Assembly (NCBI GenBank): GCA_963792365.1 | Contig: CAWBVW010000009.1 | Span: forward strand, 1 to 64,000 | Length of the DNA: 64,000 nt | Direction of reading: 5' to 3' | DNA from: JAOUGY01 sp963792365 | Lineage (GTDB): Bacteria; Actinomycetota; Acidimicrobiia; Spongiisociales; ZC4RG35 | Shown here: in pieces, positions 8,440 through 17,937 of the stretch | Layout: each line of letters opens with the position of its first letter | Numbering within the stretch: the first letter of the stretch is position 1 | Made by a program: the position numbers and the translations under genes | Notes under the pieces: model-generated | What the model saw: the letters and a program-made list of their open reading frames with translations, nothing else | Told to the model about the DNA's origin: nothing | The model's database searches: none

Positions 8440-8542
8440 AGTGACTTGGACGAGTGTATTGGGGAAGGGCCGCCAGGCGGGCACACCTGCACGGCACCGA
8501 CCGATGAAGGTCAAGTCGGCCGGGGCGGAGTTGACTGTGACC

Positions 8543-9424
8543 TCACAACGCCACCACCACCCCGTCGAGGAGGTCATGCTCGGAGACGGTGACTTCTGTC
8601 AACGAGAGATACCGCATGACCTCGCGGGCCACCACGATGCCTGCGAGGATCACCGGGGCACGGGCGGGGTCGAGAGCCGGGATGGCAGAAGTCTGTGCGA
8701 TCGACATGGTCGCAAGCTTCATCGCCACATGATCGACCTGGGTGCGGGTGACCACCGAATCGTGGACACGATCACGGTCGTACGCCGGCAGCTCCTGGGC
8801 GATGGCCGATAGGCTGGTCCAGGTTCCGGCGACGCCGATGCAGGTGCCGATCTCAGAAGGCATGTCGACCACGGAGATGGCCTTCTCGACGTGGATGGAC
8901 GCCTCCTCGAACCGGTCGAACGGCACCGGGCGTTCCGCCAGCATCCGGTCCGTGAGCCGTACCGATCCGATGTCCACCGAAGTTGCGACGACCTCGCCGG
9001 ACCGCTCGTACACGAATTCGGTGGAGCCGCCGCCGATGTCGACGACCAGATACGGGGCACGGCCCGATGCGCCGGCGGTCGCGCCATGGAACGAGAGGGT
9101 GGCCTCTTCGGTCCCTGGGATCACCTCGGGTCGGACACCGAGTGCCCGTTCGGCCTGGTCGAAGAAGTCCTCACGGTTCTCGGCATCCCGGCTGGCGGAG
9201 GTGGCGACCGCCCTGGCCGCATCCACGCCTGCCGCGGACATGATTCGACCGTATTCGGCCAGGACCGCCACCGTCCGATCGATGGCGTCCTCCGAGAGAC
9301 GCCCGGACGCATCCACGCCCTTTCCAAGCCCTGTCACCCGGGCCCAGCGACCTCGCTCGACCCCCTGATCGTCCACGACGAGGAGACGCATGGAATTCGT
9401 GCCGATGTCGATCGCAGCCTTCAT
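8543..9424 (-). CDS. ppx: Ppx/GppA-family exopolyphosphatase
   Basis: This 293-residue member of the actin-fold ASKHA superfamily hydrolyses terminal phosphates from polyphosphate or pppGpp. The phosphate-1 motif is AIDIGTNSMRLLVVD at the N-terminus. VVDIGGGSTEFVY (around residues 127-139) is the phosphate-2 loop, and GVAGTWTSLSAI is the adenosine-side motif. The ATG at 9424 is chosen because AGGAG sits just upstream and the protein starts at MKAAIDIG; an upstream in-frame start would overlap the DUF501 gene. It is the last protein gene of the eno-ftsB-DUF501-ppx operon, a conserved actinobacterial order. Confidence 0.9.
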   Translation of the reverse strand: MKAAIDIGTNSMRLLVVDDQGVERGRWARVTGLGKGVDASGRLSEDAIDRTVAVLAEYGRIMSAAGVDAARAVATSASRDAENREDFFDQAERALGVRPEVIPGTEEATLSFHGATAGASGRAPYLVVDIGGGSTEFVYERSGEVVATSVDIGSVRLTDRMLAERPVPFDRFEEASIHVEKAISVVDMPSEIGTCIGVAGTWTSLSAIAQELPAYDRDRVHDSVVTRTQVDHVAMKLATMSIAQTSAIPALDPARAPVILAGIVVAREVMRYLSLTEVTVSEHDLLDGVVVAL

Positions 9425-9440
9425 GGATTCTCCTGGGTCA

Positions 9441-9950
9441 CTATTTGGGCTCACGCCATCGCGGGTTGCGGGCGCCGTCGATCACGCACGGCTCCTTGCA
9501 GTCGAGCGGCTCCACCCAGGGAGCGACGAGTGCGCCCACCACATTGTGGTTACCCGCGGCATGATCGGCGTAATGGGCGTGGAGACATTTCACCCCGGCC
9601 CGCGCTCCCGCCACACCGCCGGTTGGCCGAGGATCCCGGTCCGGCGACGACTTGGCATCACGTTCGGCGGCGTACCGAGCGTGATCCGCCTCGAGCGTCG
9701 CCACTCGTTCGGGGTCCGCACCGATCCACTGCTCGATGCGACGGACCCCGCCGATCGACTCCAACCTGCCGATCCGGGTCGACGCCAGCGGACAGGTCAG
9801 CCAGTAGGTGGTCGGGAACGGCGTGCCGTCTTCGAGGAACGGAGGCACCTCTGCCACCACCGGAAGACCCAGAGGGCACCGGACGACCACTTGGGAGTCG
9901 GCTCGGAGCGGACGCCCGATCTGGGCCTCGAGGATCTGCAGGTCGGTCAC
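9441..9950 (-). CDS. DUF501 family protein
   Basis: This 169-residue protein of unknown function shows the DUF501 core, including RCPLGLPVVAEVPPFLEDG, PFPTTYWLTCPL, IGRLESIGG and the C-terminal VKCLHAHYADHAAG. The Cys/His-rich KCLHAHYA segment suggests metal binding, but that is inference. The GTG start overlaps the ftsB stop by 4 bases (GTGA), which indicates translational coupling. DUF501 genes sit between ftsB and ppx throughout Actinomycetota. Confidence 0.9.
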   Translation of the reverse strand: MTDLQILEAQIGRPLRADSQVVVRCPLGLPVVAEVPPFLEDGTPFPTTYWLTCPLASTRIGRLESIGGVRRIEQWIGADPERVATLEADHARYAAERDAKSSPDRDPRPTGGVAGARAGVKCLHAHYADHAAGNHNVVGALVAPWVEPLDCKEPCVIDGARNPRWREPK

Positions 9951-10372
9951 CCGCCGCCGGCGAGATCACGCCCCGTCACAAAATCCCAGACCCGTGCCAC
10001 GAAACTCCTGGAGTCTGTGTCGGAGGTCGATCCGGCGCCCGCCGGACCCGCGGCCTGCACCGCCGCCTCCTTCTTCGTACCCTCGGCTGGGGTCGGGTCC
10101 ATGACCACATAGGCAGTCTCACCGGGCCTCACGAAGCCCAACTCCTCACGGGCGATGCGCTCGACCTCGATCGGCGTGTCGAGGGCGGACACCTGCGCGT
10201 CGAGGACGGCGTTGTCTTCCATGAGTTGATCGAGGGTGCCGCGAGTGGCCGCAATCTCCTGTTGTTGCGCCACGATCTGACGGAGTGGGAGAACGTTGGT
10301 GGCCAGGGCGAGCGCCACCACGAGCAGCACAGCAGGTGCCAGCACCATGAGCGGGCGGCGTATCAATGTCAC
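9947..10372 (-). CDS. ftsB: FtsB/DivIC-family septum formation initiator
   Basis: This 141-residue bitopic membrane protein has one transmembrane helix at about residues 8-28 (PLMVLAPAVLLVVALALAT), then a coiled coil (LRQIVAQQQEIAATRGTLDQ and onward to about residue 68). The DivIC motif IEVERIAREELGFVRPGE follows, with a low-complexity tail. It would join FtsQ/FtsL in the divisome. The GTG at 10372 overlaps the enolase stop as GTGA and has AGGAG 7 bases upstream, so it is preferred to an ATG at 10396 that has no ribosome site. Confidence 0.88.
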   Translation of the reverse strand: MTLIRRPLMVLAPAVLLVVALALATNVLPLRQIVAQQQEIAATRGTLDQLMEDNAVLDAQVSALDTPIEVERIAREELGFVRPGETAYVVMDPTPAEGTKKEAAVQAAGPAGAGSTSDTDSRSFVARVWDFVTGRDLAGGG

Positions 10373-11652
10373 GGTGTTCTCCTGAACGGGTCCCATCCCG
10401 CATACCGTGCCTGGTCTCCCAGCGCTTCCTCGATGCGGAGCAGCTGATTGTATTTGGCCGTGCGTTCCCCGCGAGCAGGTGCCCCGGTCTTGATCTGGCC
10501 CGCGTTCGTGGCCACCGCCAGGTGAGAGATGAACGAGTCCTCGGTCTCGCCGGATCGGTGGCTGACCATGCGACCGTATCGCGCACCTTCGGCAGTCTGC
10601 ATGGCGTGAAGCGTCTCGGAGAGCGAGCCGATCTGGTTCACTTTCACCAGGATTGCGTTCGCAGCGCCTTCGCGGATGCCACGTTCGAGGATCTCCTGGT
10701 TGGTGACGAACAAGTCATCGCCCACCAGCTGCAGACGACGGCCGAGGCGCGAAGTCTGGAGGGTCCACCCTTCCCAATCGTCCTCGGCCATGCCGTCTTC
10801 GATCGAAACCAGCGGGAAGTCGTCGACCAGCTCGGCCAGGAAGTCCACCATCTCGCCGGAAGACAAGCTTCGTCCCTCCCCCGCCAGGTGGTATTCACCC
10901 TCACGGAAGAACTCGGTGGACGCCACATCCAGCGCAAGCGCCACTTCTTCGCCCAGCTTGTACCCAGCCTCTTCGATCGCTTCGGACAACAGCTCGAGCG
11001 CCGAACGATTCGTCGGCAGGTTCGGGGCGAATCCGCCTTCGTCACCCACGTTGGTGGTGAGACCGCGGCCGGCCAGCACCTTCTTCAAGACGTGGTAGAT
11101 CTCGACCCCGGCTTGGAGCGCCTCGCGAAAGCTCGGGAATCCTCCCGGCACGAGCATGAACTCCTGGATGTCCACCGAATTGGCGGCGTGGGCGCCACCG
11201 TTGAGCACGTTGAGACACGGGACCGGAAGCACCCGGGCGGACGGACCACCGAGATACTTGAAGAGCGGAAGGCCGACCTGGGCCGAGGCGCCTCGAGCCA
11301 CGGCGAGGGAGACTGCGAGGATGGCGTTTGCCCCGAGGTTCGCCTTGTTCGGCGTTCCATCGAGGTCGAGCATGAGTTGGTCGACCCGCTCCTGCTGGGT
11401 TGCATCGACGCCCTTCAATGCGGGTGCGATGGTATTCAGGACGTTGTCGACGGCCCGCGAAACCCCTCTTCCGCCGAAGCGGTCTCCGCCATCCCGAAGC
11501 TCGTGCGCTTCGTGGGCCCCTGTCGACGCCCCGGAAGGAACCGCCGCCCGTCCGAACCCTCCGCCAGCAAGGAGGACTTCGGCTTCGACGGTCGGGTTAC
11601 CGCGGCTGTCGAGGATCTCACGGGCTCGGATGTCGGCGATCTGCGTGGACAA
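10369..11652 (-). CDS. eno: Enolase (phosphopyruvate hydratase)
   Basis: This 427-residue enolase interconverts 2-phosphoglycerate and phosphoenolpyruvate in glycolysis. Diagnostic segments are IRAREILDSRGNPTVEAEV at the N-terminus, LNVLNGGAHAANSVDIQEFM, the metal ligand regions SIEDGMAEDDWEGW and GDDLFVTN, and the signature ILVKVNQIGSLSET and SHRSGETEDSFISHLAVA. Translation starts at an unusual TTG supported by a strong AGGAGGG 6 bases upstream. A 140-bp gap separates it from mazG and contains a GC-rich hairpin, so eno may have its own promoter. Confidence 0.97.
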   Translation of the reverse strand: MSTQIADIRAREILDSRGNPTVEAEVLLAGGGFGRAAVPSGASTGAHEAHELRDGGDRFGGRGVSRAVDNVLNTIAPALKGVDATQQERVDQLMLDLDGTPNKANLGANAILAVSLAVARGASAQVGLPLFKYLGGPSARVLPVPCLNVLNGGAHAANSVDIQEFMLVPGGFPSFREALQAGVEIYHVLKKVLAGRGLTTNVGDEGGFAPNLPTNRSALELLSEAIEEAGYKLGEEVALALDVASTEFFREGEYHLAGEGRSLSSGEMVDFLAELVDDFPLVSIEDGMAEDDWEGWTLQTSRLGRRLQLVGDDLFVTNQEILERGIREGAANAILVKVNQIGSLSETLHAMQTAEGARYGRMVSHRSGETEDSFISHLAVATNAGQIKTGAPARGERTAKYNQLLRIEEALGDQARYAGWDPFRRTP

Positions 11653-11716
11653 TCGAGCCCTCCTTTTTGATGTCGTGCGAACGATAGACGAATCTCACGC
11701 GCGCGGAGCGCATTCG

Positions 11717-11737
11717 AATCGCGCGCCCCGCGCGATT
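11717..11737. repeat. Short hairpin in the mazG-eno gap
   Basis: A perfect 8-bp inverted repeat AATCGCGC/GCGCGATT has a 5-base loop and lies 65 bases upstream of the enolase start. It could weaken read-through from mazG or shape the eno leader. No T-run follows on the minus strand, so it is not a canonical terminator. Confidence 0.4.
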
Positions 11738-11792
11738 GGTCCGAACAATGCTGCTCCCGTGCGTGGAGCGAGGGCGCGCGGCGTAATACGTA

Positions 11793-13223
11793 CTACGTAG
11801 AACGTTTGACGCCCTCCCACCGAGCATCGAACTCCTCCGGCGTGAGGCCTTCCATCGGACCCATCGCCTCCATCGCTCGGAAGCGGGACTCGAAACGCTG
11901 CACGGCGTGTCTGACCGCAACCTCTGCGTCGAGGTCGAGGTGCCGGGCGACGTTGACGATGGTGAACAACACATCGCCCAGCTCGTGGAGTGCACGGTCG
12001 GCATCGCCCAGCGCAGCCCTGAGCTCGGCGGCCTCCTCGTCGAGCTTGTCCATGACCGGCTCGACCGAAGGCCAATCGAAGCCGACCGTGGCCGCCTTGC
12101 GCTGGACCTCGAACGCCCGGGCCAACCCGGGCAGACTGGTCGGCACGCCACCGATCACCGAGTCGGCGGCCGGCGCCCCGCCCTTTTCGTCGGCTTTGAT
12201 GAGGTCCCAATTCGCCTTGACTGCTTCGGCGTCGTTCGCTTCGACGTCGGCGAACACGTGCGGGTGGCGTCGAACGAGTTTGCGCCGTAGTTGCTCTGCC
12301 ACGTCTGAGATGTCGAACGCTCCCGTCTCCGACGCGATCGCCGCATGGAACAGCACCTGGAGCAACACGTCTCCGAGCTCTTCTTCCACGTCGGCATATG
12401 CGCCGAAATCGACCTCGTCGAAGGGCAAGGCGGTGAGCGCTTCGATCAGCTCATGAGTCTCCTCCACCAGATACCGAACCAGGCTCAGGTGCGTCTGCTT
12501 GCGATCCCACGGGCACTCGGCTCGCAAACGCTCCATGGCATGAACCACCCCGACCAAGCCTCCCGACACGGCAGGCACGAACACCGAAGTGCGCCCGCCG
12601 GCCAGGTCGGCGCCGAGCGCTGCGGGGAGTCCCCAGACGATCTGCGCGTCCGGGGCCCCGAGCCCAACAAGCACGCAGATCTCTTGGTCGTCGGGGATCA
12701 CCCGGTCGACCTGCACCAGGACATCCGCGAGGATCTCGGGCAGACCCACGTGCCCGATCACGGTCGGCAGGTCGAACACCAGAGGATCGGGCAGATCGTG
12801 TCCGTCGAGGAGTTTGAACCCCTTTTCGAGCGGGTCGACACCGAGCTCGCAGAAGACGGCGTCGAGGAAAGACTCTGCAGCGTGAACGGTCACCGGCAGC
12901 CCGGCTGCGGCGCACGCTGTCTCGATGGTGCGCACTGCGAACTCCCCCAATCTCGGGCTGCCAGGCACGGCATAGATCACTTCACCGGATACGGCCGCTG
13001 TCAGCACGCGTTCGGCGATCGCGTCGTAGACCTCGCCGAACCGTTCCGAAGCCTCATAGAGGTCGTCGCAGAACGACACCTGCCGCAGCGACCCGAGGGT
13101 GGCTGCGGCAGGGTGTGAACTCGTCCTCACCACCACAGAGGCAGAGGGATCGAGCAAGGTGTCCCGGGTCCGAGGATCGGTGCGGTCCCAATCCCCCGGT
13201 CCCAGACCGACGATGTGGATCAT
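11793..13223 (-). CDS. mazG: MazG nucleotide pyrophosphohydrolase with N-terminal tetrapyrrole-methylase-like domain
   Basis: The 476 residues fall in three parts. Residues 1-220 resemble the tetrapyrrole (corrin/porphyrin) methylase fold (MIHIVGLGPGDWD, YAVPGSPRLGEFAVRTIE). Two MazG domains follow. The first has RLRAECPWDRKQTHLSL, EETHELIEAL and EEELGDVLLQVLFHA; the second has RKAATVGFDW, DEEAAELRAAL and HELGDVLFTIVNVARHL. The EExxE and ExxD motifs bind Mg for NTP hydrolysis and housecleaning of aberrant nucleotides. This fusion resembles YabN of Bacillus. The start overlaps the stop of the upstream foldase gene by 4 bases (ATGA). Confidence 0.93.
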   Translation of the reverse strand: MIHIVGLGPGDWDRTDPRTRDTLLDPSASVVVRTSSHPAAATLGSLRQVSFCDDLYEASERFGEVYDAIAERVLTAAVSGEVIYAVPGSPRLGEFAVRTIETACAAAGLPVTVHAAESFLDAVFCELGVDPLEKGFKLLDGHDLPDPLVFDLPTVIGHVGLPEILADVLVQVDRVIPDDQEICVLVGLGAPDAQIVWGLPAALGADLAGGRTSVFVPAVSGGLVGVVHAMERLRAECPWDRKQTHLSLVRYLVEETHELIEALTALPFDEVDFGAYADVEEELGDVLLQVLFHAAIASETGAFDISDVAEQLRRKLVRRHPHVFADVEANDAEAVKANWDLIKADEKGGAPAADSVIGGVPTSLPGLARAFEVQRKAATVGFDWPSVEPVMDKLDEEAAELRAALGDADRALHELGDVLFTIVNVARHLDLDAEVAVRHAVQRFESRFRAMEAMGPMEGLTPEEFDARWEGVKRST

Positions 13224-14188
13224 CCGGCGGTGGTGGCAGTGGTATCGGCGGTATCGGACTCGTCGACTGGTGCAACAAGACCTGGCTGCGGGTCGGTGAC
13301 CCAGGTTCCGTATTGCTCGTCGACTGTCACCTCGGCAGCGGCGAGCGCCTCATTGATCCAATCCTGGAAGAACTGGCTCTCACCGGTCGATGCCAACTGG
13401 GTCCTGATCGTTTCCATCACGGTCTCGTCGTCCTCGATCGAATCGACCAGGATCAGGTGCCACCCGAACTCGGACTCGACGGGCTCAGACACGACCCCGA
13501 CTTCGGCCGCCATGGCCCCGTCGGCGAACTCCTCGACGTATCGAGCGAGGTTCGAGCAACCGAGGTCGCCACCTGTCTCGGCGGCCTGAGGCTCGATTGA
13601 AACCTCACCGGCGAGCTCGGCGAAGTCTTCACCGTCATCCAGACGCTGTTTGACGGTGAGCGCCTCGTCTTCGGTCTCGACGAGGATGTGCTTGATGCAG
13701 GCCATGCGGTAGAGGCCGTCGTTGTTCTCGAATTCGAGCTCGACGTCGGCTTCGTCGACACCCGGCGCCTCCTCGGCGAGGCGCTCCCTGAGCGCCTCCG
13801 CCACGACCTGCTCCTCGGCGGCCTGACGGACACGGAGGTCGGTGATGTTGTTGGCCAGGAGCGCGTCCTCGTAGGTCTCGGCCGTGGCCTCCAACTGCGT
13901 CTTGAACTCGTCGTATTGGGTCTGGATCTCTTCGTCGGTTGCGGTGATGCCGTACTGCTCCTCGGCAGCATCGAGCACGACCAGCGAGATGATGACACCG
14001 TTGAGCTGGGTGCGGAACGCGTCGGTGGCGATCACCGAATCGTCCTGCTCCGGGGTCAATGCCACGACATCGTCAACGGTGATGTCCTCACCGTTGACGG
14101 TGGCGGCGACGCCGCCGGCAGCTGCAGCGCCGCCGCAGGCGGCGAGGAGAACGGACATCACGAGTGACAAGCGAAATGCATTCTTCAC
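13220..14188 (-). CDS. PpiC/SurA-type peptidyl-prolyl isomerase lipoprotein
   Basis: This 322-residue extracytoplasmic foldase has a signal peptide ending in lipobox LLAAC (Cys18). A SurA N-like chaperone region follows (AATVNGEDITVDDVVALT and long helices to about residue 150). The parvulin domain starts at CIKHILVETEDEALTVKQRL and includes GEDFAELAGEVS, GGDLGC and FGWHLILVDS. The C-terminus is Thr/Ala-rich. It lies between mfd and mazG, as commonly seen in this phylum. It would assist folding of exported proteins at the outer face of the membrane. Confidence 0.88.
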   Translation of the reverse strand: MKNAFRLSLVMSVLLAACGGAAAAGGVAATVNGEDITVDDVVALTPEQDDSVIATDAFRTQLNGVIISLVVLDAAEEQYGITATDEEIQTQYDEFKTQLEATAETYEDALLANNITDLRVRQAAEEQVVAEALRERLAEEAPGVDEADVELEFENNDGLYRMACIKHILVETEDEALTVKQRLDDGEDFAELAGEVSIEPQAAETGGDLGCSNLARYVEEFADGAMAAEVGVVSEPVESEFGWHLILVDSIEDDETVMETIRTQLASTGESQFFQDWINEALAAAEVTVDEQYGTWVTDPQPGLVAPVDESDTADTTATTAG

Positions 14189-14274
14189 GAGGGAACCTCG
14201 GTAGGGGGAAGGAGATCAGCATGGTACATGGTCGGCGGCTCAACTCGGCCATCGACCGCTCAGGCACCGACAAG

Positions 14275-14316
14275 GTACCAAGTACGAGGTACGAAGCACG
14301 AAGTACAAAGTAGAAA
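14275..14316. repeat. Six-copy heptanucleotide tandem repeat
   Basis: The units read GTACCAA, GTACGAG, GTACGAA, GCACGAA, GTACAAA and GTAGAAA, with a strict 7-base period. The array lies in the 168-bp gap between the mfd stop and the start of the PpiC lipoprotein gene, in an otherwise unremarkable stretch. Confidence 0.8.
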
Positions 14317-14356
14317 GATTGGAAAGCACCGCCGACGGCCGACCTCGGTGTCGCGC

Positions 14357-17300
14357 TCAGGAACCGTCGGCCCGATCTCCGACGCCCCCTGGATCGCTCG
14401 ACGGCACAGAGGTCGTGCTCTGTGCGGGCCACATCGTCTCCAGGAAGTGGAGGAGTCCGGGGAGGATCGGGTCTGGAGCCGGGAGGAAGATCACTCCTTC
14501 GGAGGCTCGGAGCACGGCTTTGCGGGCCAGACGCTGGAGACGGATCTCCTGTGACTGGGTGAGGTCGACCGGCCCTAGCCGGACCTCGTGATGGAGTTTC
14601 ACGACCTCGGCGAGTCCGATCCTGAGCGCCTCGACTCTGAGGTGGGCGATGTCGACGAGCGACTGTGCAGGCTCTGGTACGTCGCCGAAGCGGTCCAGCC
14701 ACTCCGCAGCCACGTCGTCCACCTCCTGGTGGGTGGTCGCCAAGGCGAGTCGCCGGTACGCCTCGAGCCGCAGCTGCTGTTCCTCGACGTAGTCGTCGGG
14801 AAGGTGGGCGTCGATCGGCAGCTCGATTCGTACCTCGGCCGGGGTTTCATCGACCAACCTCCGGCCCTCGAGCTTCTGAACCGCCTCCGCCACCAGCTCG
14901 GCGTAGAGCTCGAAGCCGACGGCGCTGACATGGCCCGACTGCACTTCGCCCAGCACCGAACCGGCGCCACGGATCTCGAGATCCTTCATGGCGAGCTGAA
15001 AACCCGATCCGAGGTCGACGGCCTCACCGACGGCCTCAAGCCGACGGTGCGCCTCTTCGGTCAAGGATTGCTCCGGTGGGTGGAACAGGTAGGCATAGGC
15101 GCGCTGGTTCGAGCGTCCGACCCGCCCTCGGAGCTGGTAGAGCTGGGCGAGTCCGAGGAGATCGGCCCGCTCCACGATCAGTGTGTTGACCTGCGGCAGG
15201 TCGAGTCCGGACTCGATGATCGTGGTGGCGACCATCACGTCGTACTCGCGGTTCCAGAAGTCGAGCATCACTTGCTCCAGCTGACCTTCCGACATCTGGC
15301 CGTGAGCGACGACGTAGCGCGCATCCGGCACCAGGTCCCGCAGACGTGCGACCGCGCGCTCGATCGACTGGACCCGGTTGTGCACGTAGAAGATCTGGCC
15401 TTCGCGCAACATCTCCCGTCGGATGGCTGCAGCGACGGTCTGTTCATCGAAGGGTCCGACGTAGGTGAGAATCGGATGGCGGTCGACGGGTGCGGTCCGG
15501 ATGTGGCTCACCTCCCTGATGCCGGTCAGCGCCATCTCGAGGGTGCGTGGAATCGGCGTGGCGGTCAGGGTCAGCACATCCACGCCGATCTTCAGCGCCT
15601 TGATCTTGTCCTTGGCAGAAACCCCGAAGCGCTGCTCTTCGTCGATGACGAGCAGCCCGAGGTCTTTGAACCTTATGTCATCGGAGAGCAGCCGATGGGT
15701 CCCGATCACTACATCGACTTCACCGGTCGCGAGCCCGGCCACCACCGCCTTGGACTCTTTGGCCGTGAGAAACCGGCTCAACACCTCCACACGGATCGGA
15801 TACGGAGCGAACCGGTCCGAGAAGGTGGCGTGATGTTGTTGAGCGAGCAGCGTCGTCGGGCACAGAACCGCGACCTGCTTGCCCGACGCCGCGGCCTTGA
15901 ACGCAGCTCGGATCGCGATCTCTGTCTTCCCGAAACCGACGTCGCCAAAGACCAGCCGATCCATCGGGGCTTCTGACTCCATGTCCGCCTTGACGTCGCC
16001 GATTGCCGTCAGCTGGTCCGGCGTCTCCTCGAAGGGGAACGATGCCTCCATCTCACGTTGCCACGGGGTGTCGGGGTCGTACGGATGACCGGTGGCCCTC
16101 GCCCGCAGCCGATGGAGCCGGACGACTTCCTCGGCGACGGCCGCCACCGCTTTCCTGACCCTGGCCTTGGTGTCGGCCCAGTCCTTCCCACCCATCCGGG
16201 ACACCCTCGGAGCGTCTCCTCCCGTGTACTTGGTGACCGCGGCCAGCTGGTCCGTGGGGACGTAGAGCCTGTCGGCTCCGGCGTAGGCGACGATCAGGTA
16301 GTCCCGTTCCACTCCGGCCATCGTCCTGGAGACGAGGCCTTCGAATCGTCCGATCCCGTGCTTGTAGTGCACTACGTGATCTCCGGGACGAAGATCGCGA
16401 TACTCCGCTCCCGTCGCCGCCGTTCGCCTCGACCCCGTGCGCCGGTGGGCCCGCCGGCGTCCGGCGATCTCTTGCTCGCCGAGAACGGCCACACCGACCT
16501 CGGGCAGCACAAAACCGTTGTGAATACCCACCGGGACGACGGCCGTTCGGATCTCGTCCAGATCGTCGAGCCGCGGGATCGGCAGATCGTTCTCGGCGAG
16601 CAGCCGGGCGACGCGGTCGGCCGCACCCGACCCGTCCATCGCCACCACCGCAGTGACCCCGGACTGCTCGAGCCGGCGCAATGCCGACGCAACCGATTCG
16701 GCATCGCCGACGGTGGCGTCGAGACCCCGAACCGGAAGGACCTCATCTGCTGGCGAAGCTGCCACGGCAGGCATCTCCACCGTAGGTCGCCTGCTCAAGG
16801 AATGCTCGAGGTCGAGGAACAGCGACGGATGGGCGCCGGCCTCCGGGGCACCCTCGCCCCAGCTCGGAGCCAGAGCCTCCGCCAGATCGCCCTCTTCTTT
16901 CTGGAGGTCCCGGCTGCGGTCCCTCGACCGAACCGGATCGACCACGACCACGGTCGTGTCTTCCGGAAGTTCACCGAAGACGGTTCGCTCGTCGGCGAGC
17001 CACGGCATCCACGACTCCATGCCGGAGAAGTGGTTGCCGTCGACGAGACGATCCCACACCGACGCATTCCAGGGATCTGACGCCAGCAATTCCTTGGCTC
17101 GGTCGACGACTGGTCCCGATGAAGGTCGGAACTCACGAGCGGGAAAGGCCTCGACGACCGGCACCGGATCCGCCGATCGCTGGTCGCCCACCCCGAACAC
17201 CCTCAGATCCTCGACCTCGTCCCCCCAGAAGTCGATGCGAACCGGATCATCGTCCTGGGCCGGATACACGTCCACGATCCCGCCGCGCACTGCGAACTCA

Positions 17301-17824
17301 CCGCGCGCTTCCACCCGATCGGTTCGCTGATAGCCGAAGGCCGCGAGGTGGCGTGTCAGCTCTGATATCTCGAACTCCTTGCCCTTCTCGAACACGAGTG
17401 GGTTGGGATCCGACGGGCTGAGCCGCTGGACGGCGGCCCGGACACTCGCCACCACGATCGTGCCGCGCCCACCGGTCTGGAGCCGGTGTCTGGCGCGAGC
17501 CCGACGTGCCATCGTGGCGGCATTGGGCGACAGATGTTCGAACGGCAGCGTCTCCCAGGCCGGCATCAGCACGCTCTGACCGGTGAAGAGCGCCAGATCC
17601 TCTGAGAGGTCTTCAGCATCCCTCTCACCGGGCACGACCACGAACATCGGTCCGCTCACCGTGTGAGCCAGACCGGCCAGGGCGTAGGCCCGACGCTCCT
17701 GGAACGACGACCCAACGGCCGGGGAGGGGCGGGAAGTGCCGTGCCTTCCATGCGACGACGAGAGCTTCGAGTGGAGCAGGCATGAAACATCGATCGTAGG
17801 ACCTTCGGCGAGACACTCGACCAC
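14357..17824 (-). CDS. mfd: Transcription-repair coupling factor
   Basis: This 1155-residue SF2 translocase removes RNA polymerase stalled at DNA lesions and recruits UvrA. Regions in order are a UvrB-like N-terminal module (AWETLPFEHLSPNAATMARR), the CarD-like RNA-polymerase interaction domain (YRDLRPGDHVVHYKHGIGRF, about 490-570), helicase motifs GDVGFGKTEIAIRAAFKA (Walker A), VIDEEQRFG (Walker B) and TLTATPIPRTLEMALTG, then QLRGRVGRSNQRAYAYL and the C-terminal TRCF domain. The first 35 residues do not look like a normal Mfd N-terminus, and another frame upstream (to 17891) is also open, so the true start is uncertain. No gene follows it closely in the same direction for 168 bases. Confidence 0.95.
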   Translation of the reverse strand: MVECLAEGPTIDVSCLLHSKLSSSHGRHGTSRPSPAVGSSFQERRAYALAGLAHTVSGPMFVVVPGERDAEDLSEDLALFTGQSVLMPAWETLPFEHLSPNAATMARRARARHRLQTGGRGTIVVASVRAAVQRLSPSDPNPLVFEKGKEFEISELTRHLAAFGYQRTDRVEARGEFAVRGGIVDVYPAQDDDPVRIDFWGDEVEDLRVFGVGDQRSADPVPVVEAFPAREFRPSSGPVVDRAKELLASDPWNASVWDRLVDGNHFSGMESWMPWLADERTVFGELPEDTTVVVVDPVRSRDRSRDLQKEEGDLAEALAPSWGEGAPEAGAHPSLFLDLEHSLSRRPTVEMPAVAASPADEVLPVRGLDATVGDAESVASALRRLEQSGVTAVVAMDGSGAADRVARLLAENDLPIPRLDDLDEIRTAVVPVGIHNGFVLPEVGVAVLGEQEIAGRRRAHRRTGSRRTAATGAEYRDLRPGDHVVHYKHGIGRFEGLVSRTMAGVERDYLIVAYAGADRLYVPTDQLAAVTKYTGGDAPRVSRMGGKDWADTKARVRKAVAAVAEEVVRLHRLRARATGHPYDPDTPWQREMEASFPFEETPDQLTAIGDVKADMESEAPMDRLVFGDVGFGKTEIAIRAAFKAAASGKQVAVLCPTTLLAQQHHATFSDRFAPYPIRVEVLSRFLTAKESKAVVAGLATGEVDVVIGTHRLLSDDIRFKDLGLLVIDEEQRFGVSAKDKIKALKIGVDVLTLTATPIPRTLEMALTGIREVSHIRTAPVDRHPILTYVGPFDEQTVAAAIRREMLREGQIFYVHNRVQSIERAVARLRDLVPDARYVVAHGQMSEGQLEQVMLDFWNREYDVMVATTIIESGLDLPQVNTLIVERADLLGLAQLYQLRGRVGRSNQRAYAYLFHPPEQSLTEEAHRRLEAVGEAVDLGSGFQLAMKDLEIRGAGSVLGEVQSGHVSAVGFELYAELVAEAVQKLEGRRLVDETPAEVRIELPIDAHLPDDYVEEQQLRLEAYRRLALATTHQEVDDVAAEWLDRFGDVPEPAQSLVDIAHLRVEALRIGLAEVVKLHHEVRLGPVDLTQSQEIRLQRLARKAVLRASEGVIFLPAPDPILPGLLHFLETMWPAQSTTSVPSSDPGGVGDRADGS

Positions 17825-17937
17825 CGACCTCGAGGGTGGAGATCAGGGACTGCGAGCTCCCGACGACACCGACCAGAAACCGGTGCTGCATTGCTGCGAT
17901 TCGGTCATGTCACAGCACTAGTCAATGTGGGTGAATG

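Noticed and set aside
10366..11670. Long plus-strand open frame opposite enolase (434 codons)
   Set aside because: It is the complement of a well-supported eno gene. Its translation has no family motifs and arises from high GC content.
14588..15976. Long plus-strand open frame opposite mfd (462 codons)
   Set aside because: It is antisense to conserved helicase motifs of Mfd and has no recognisable protein features.
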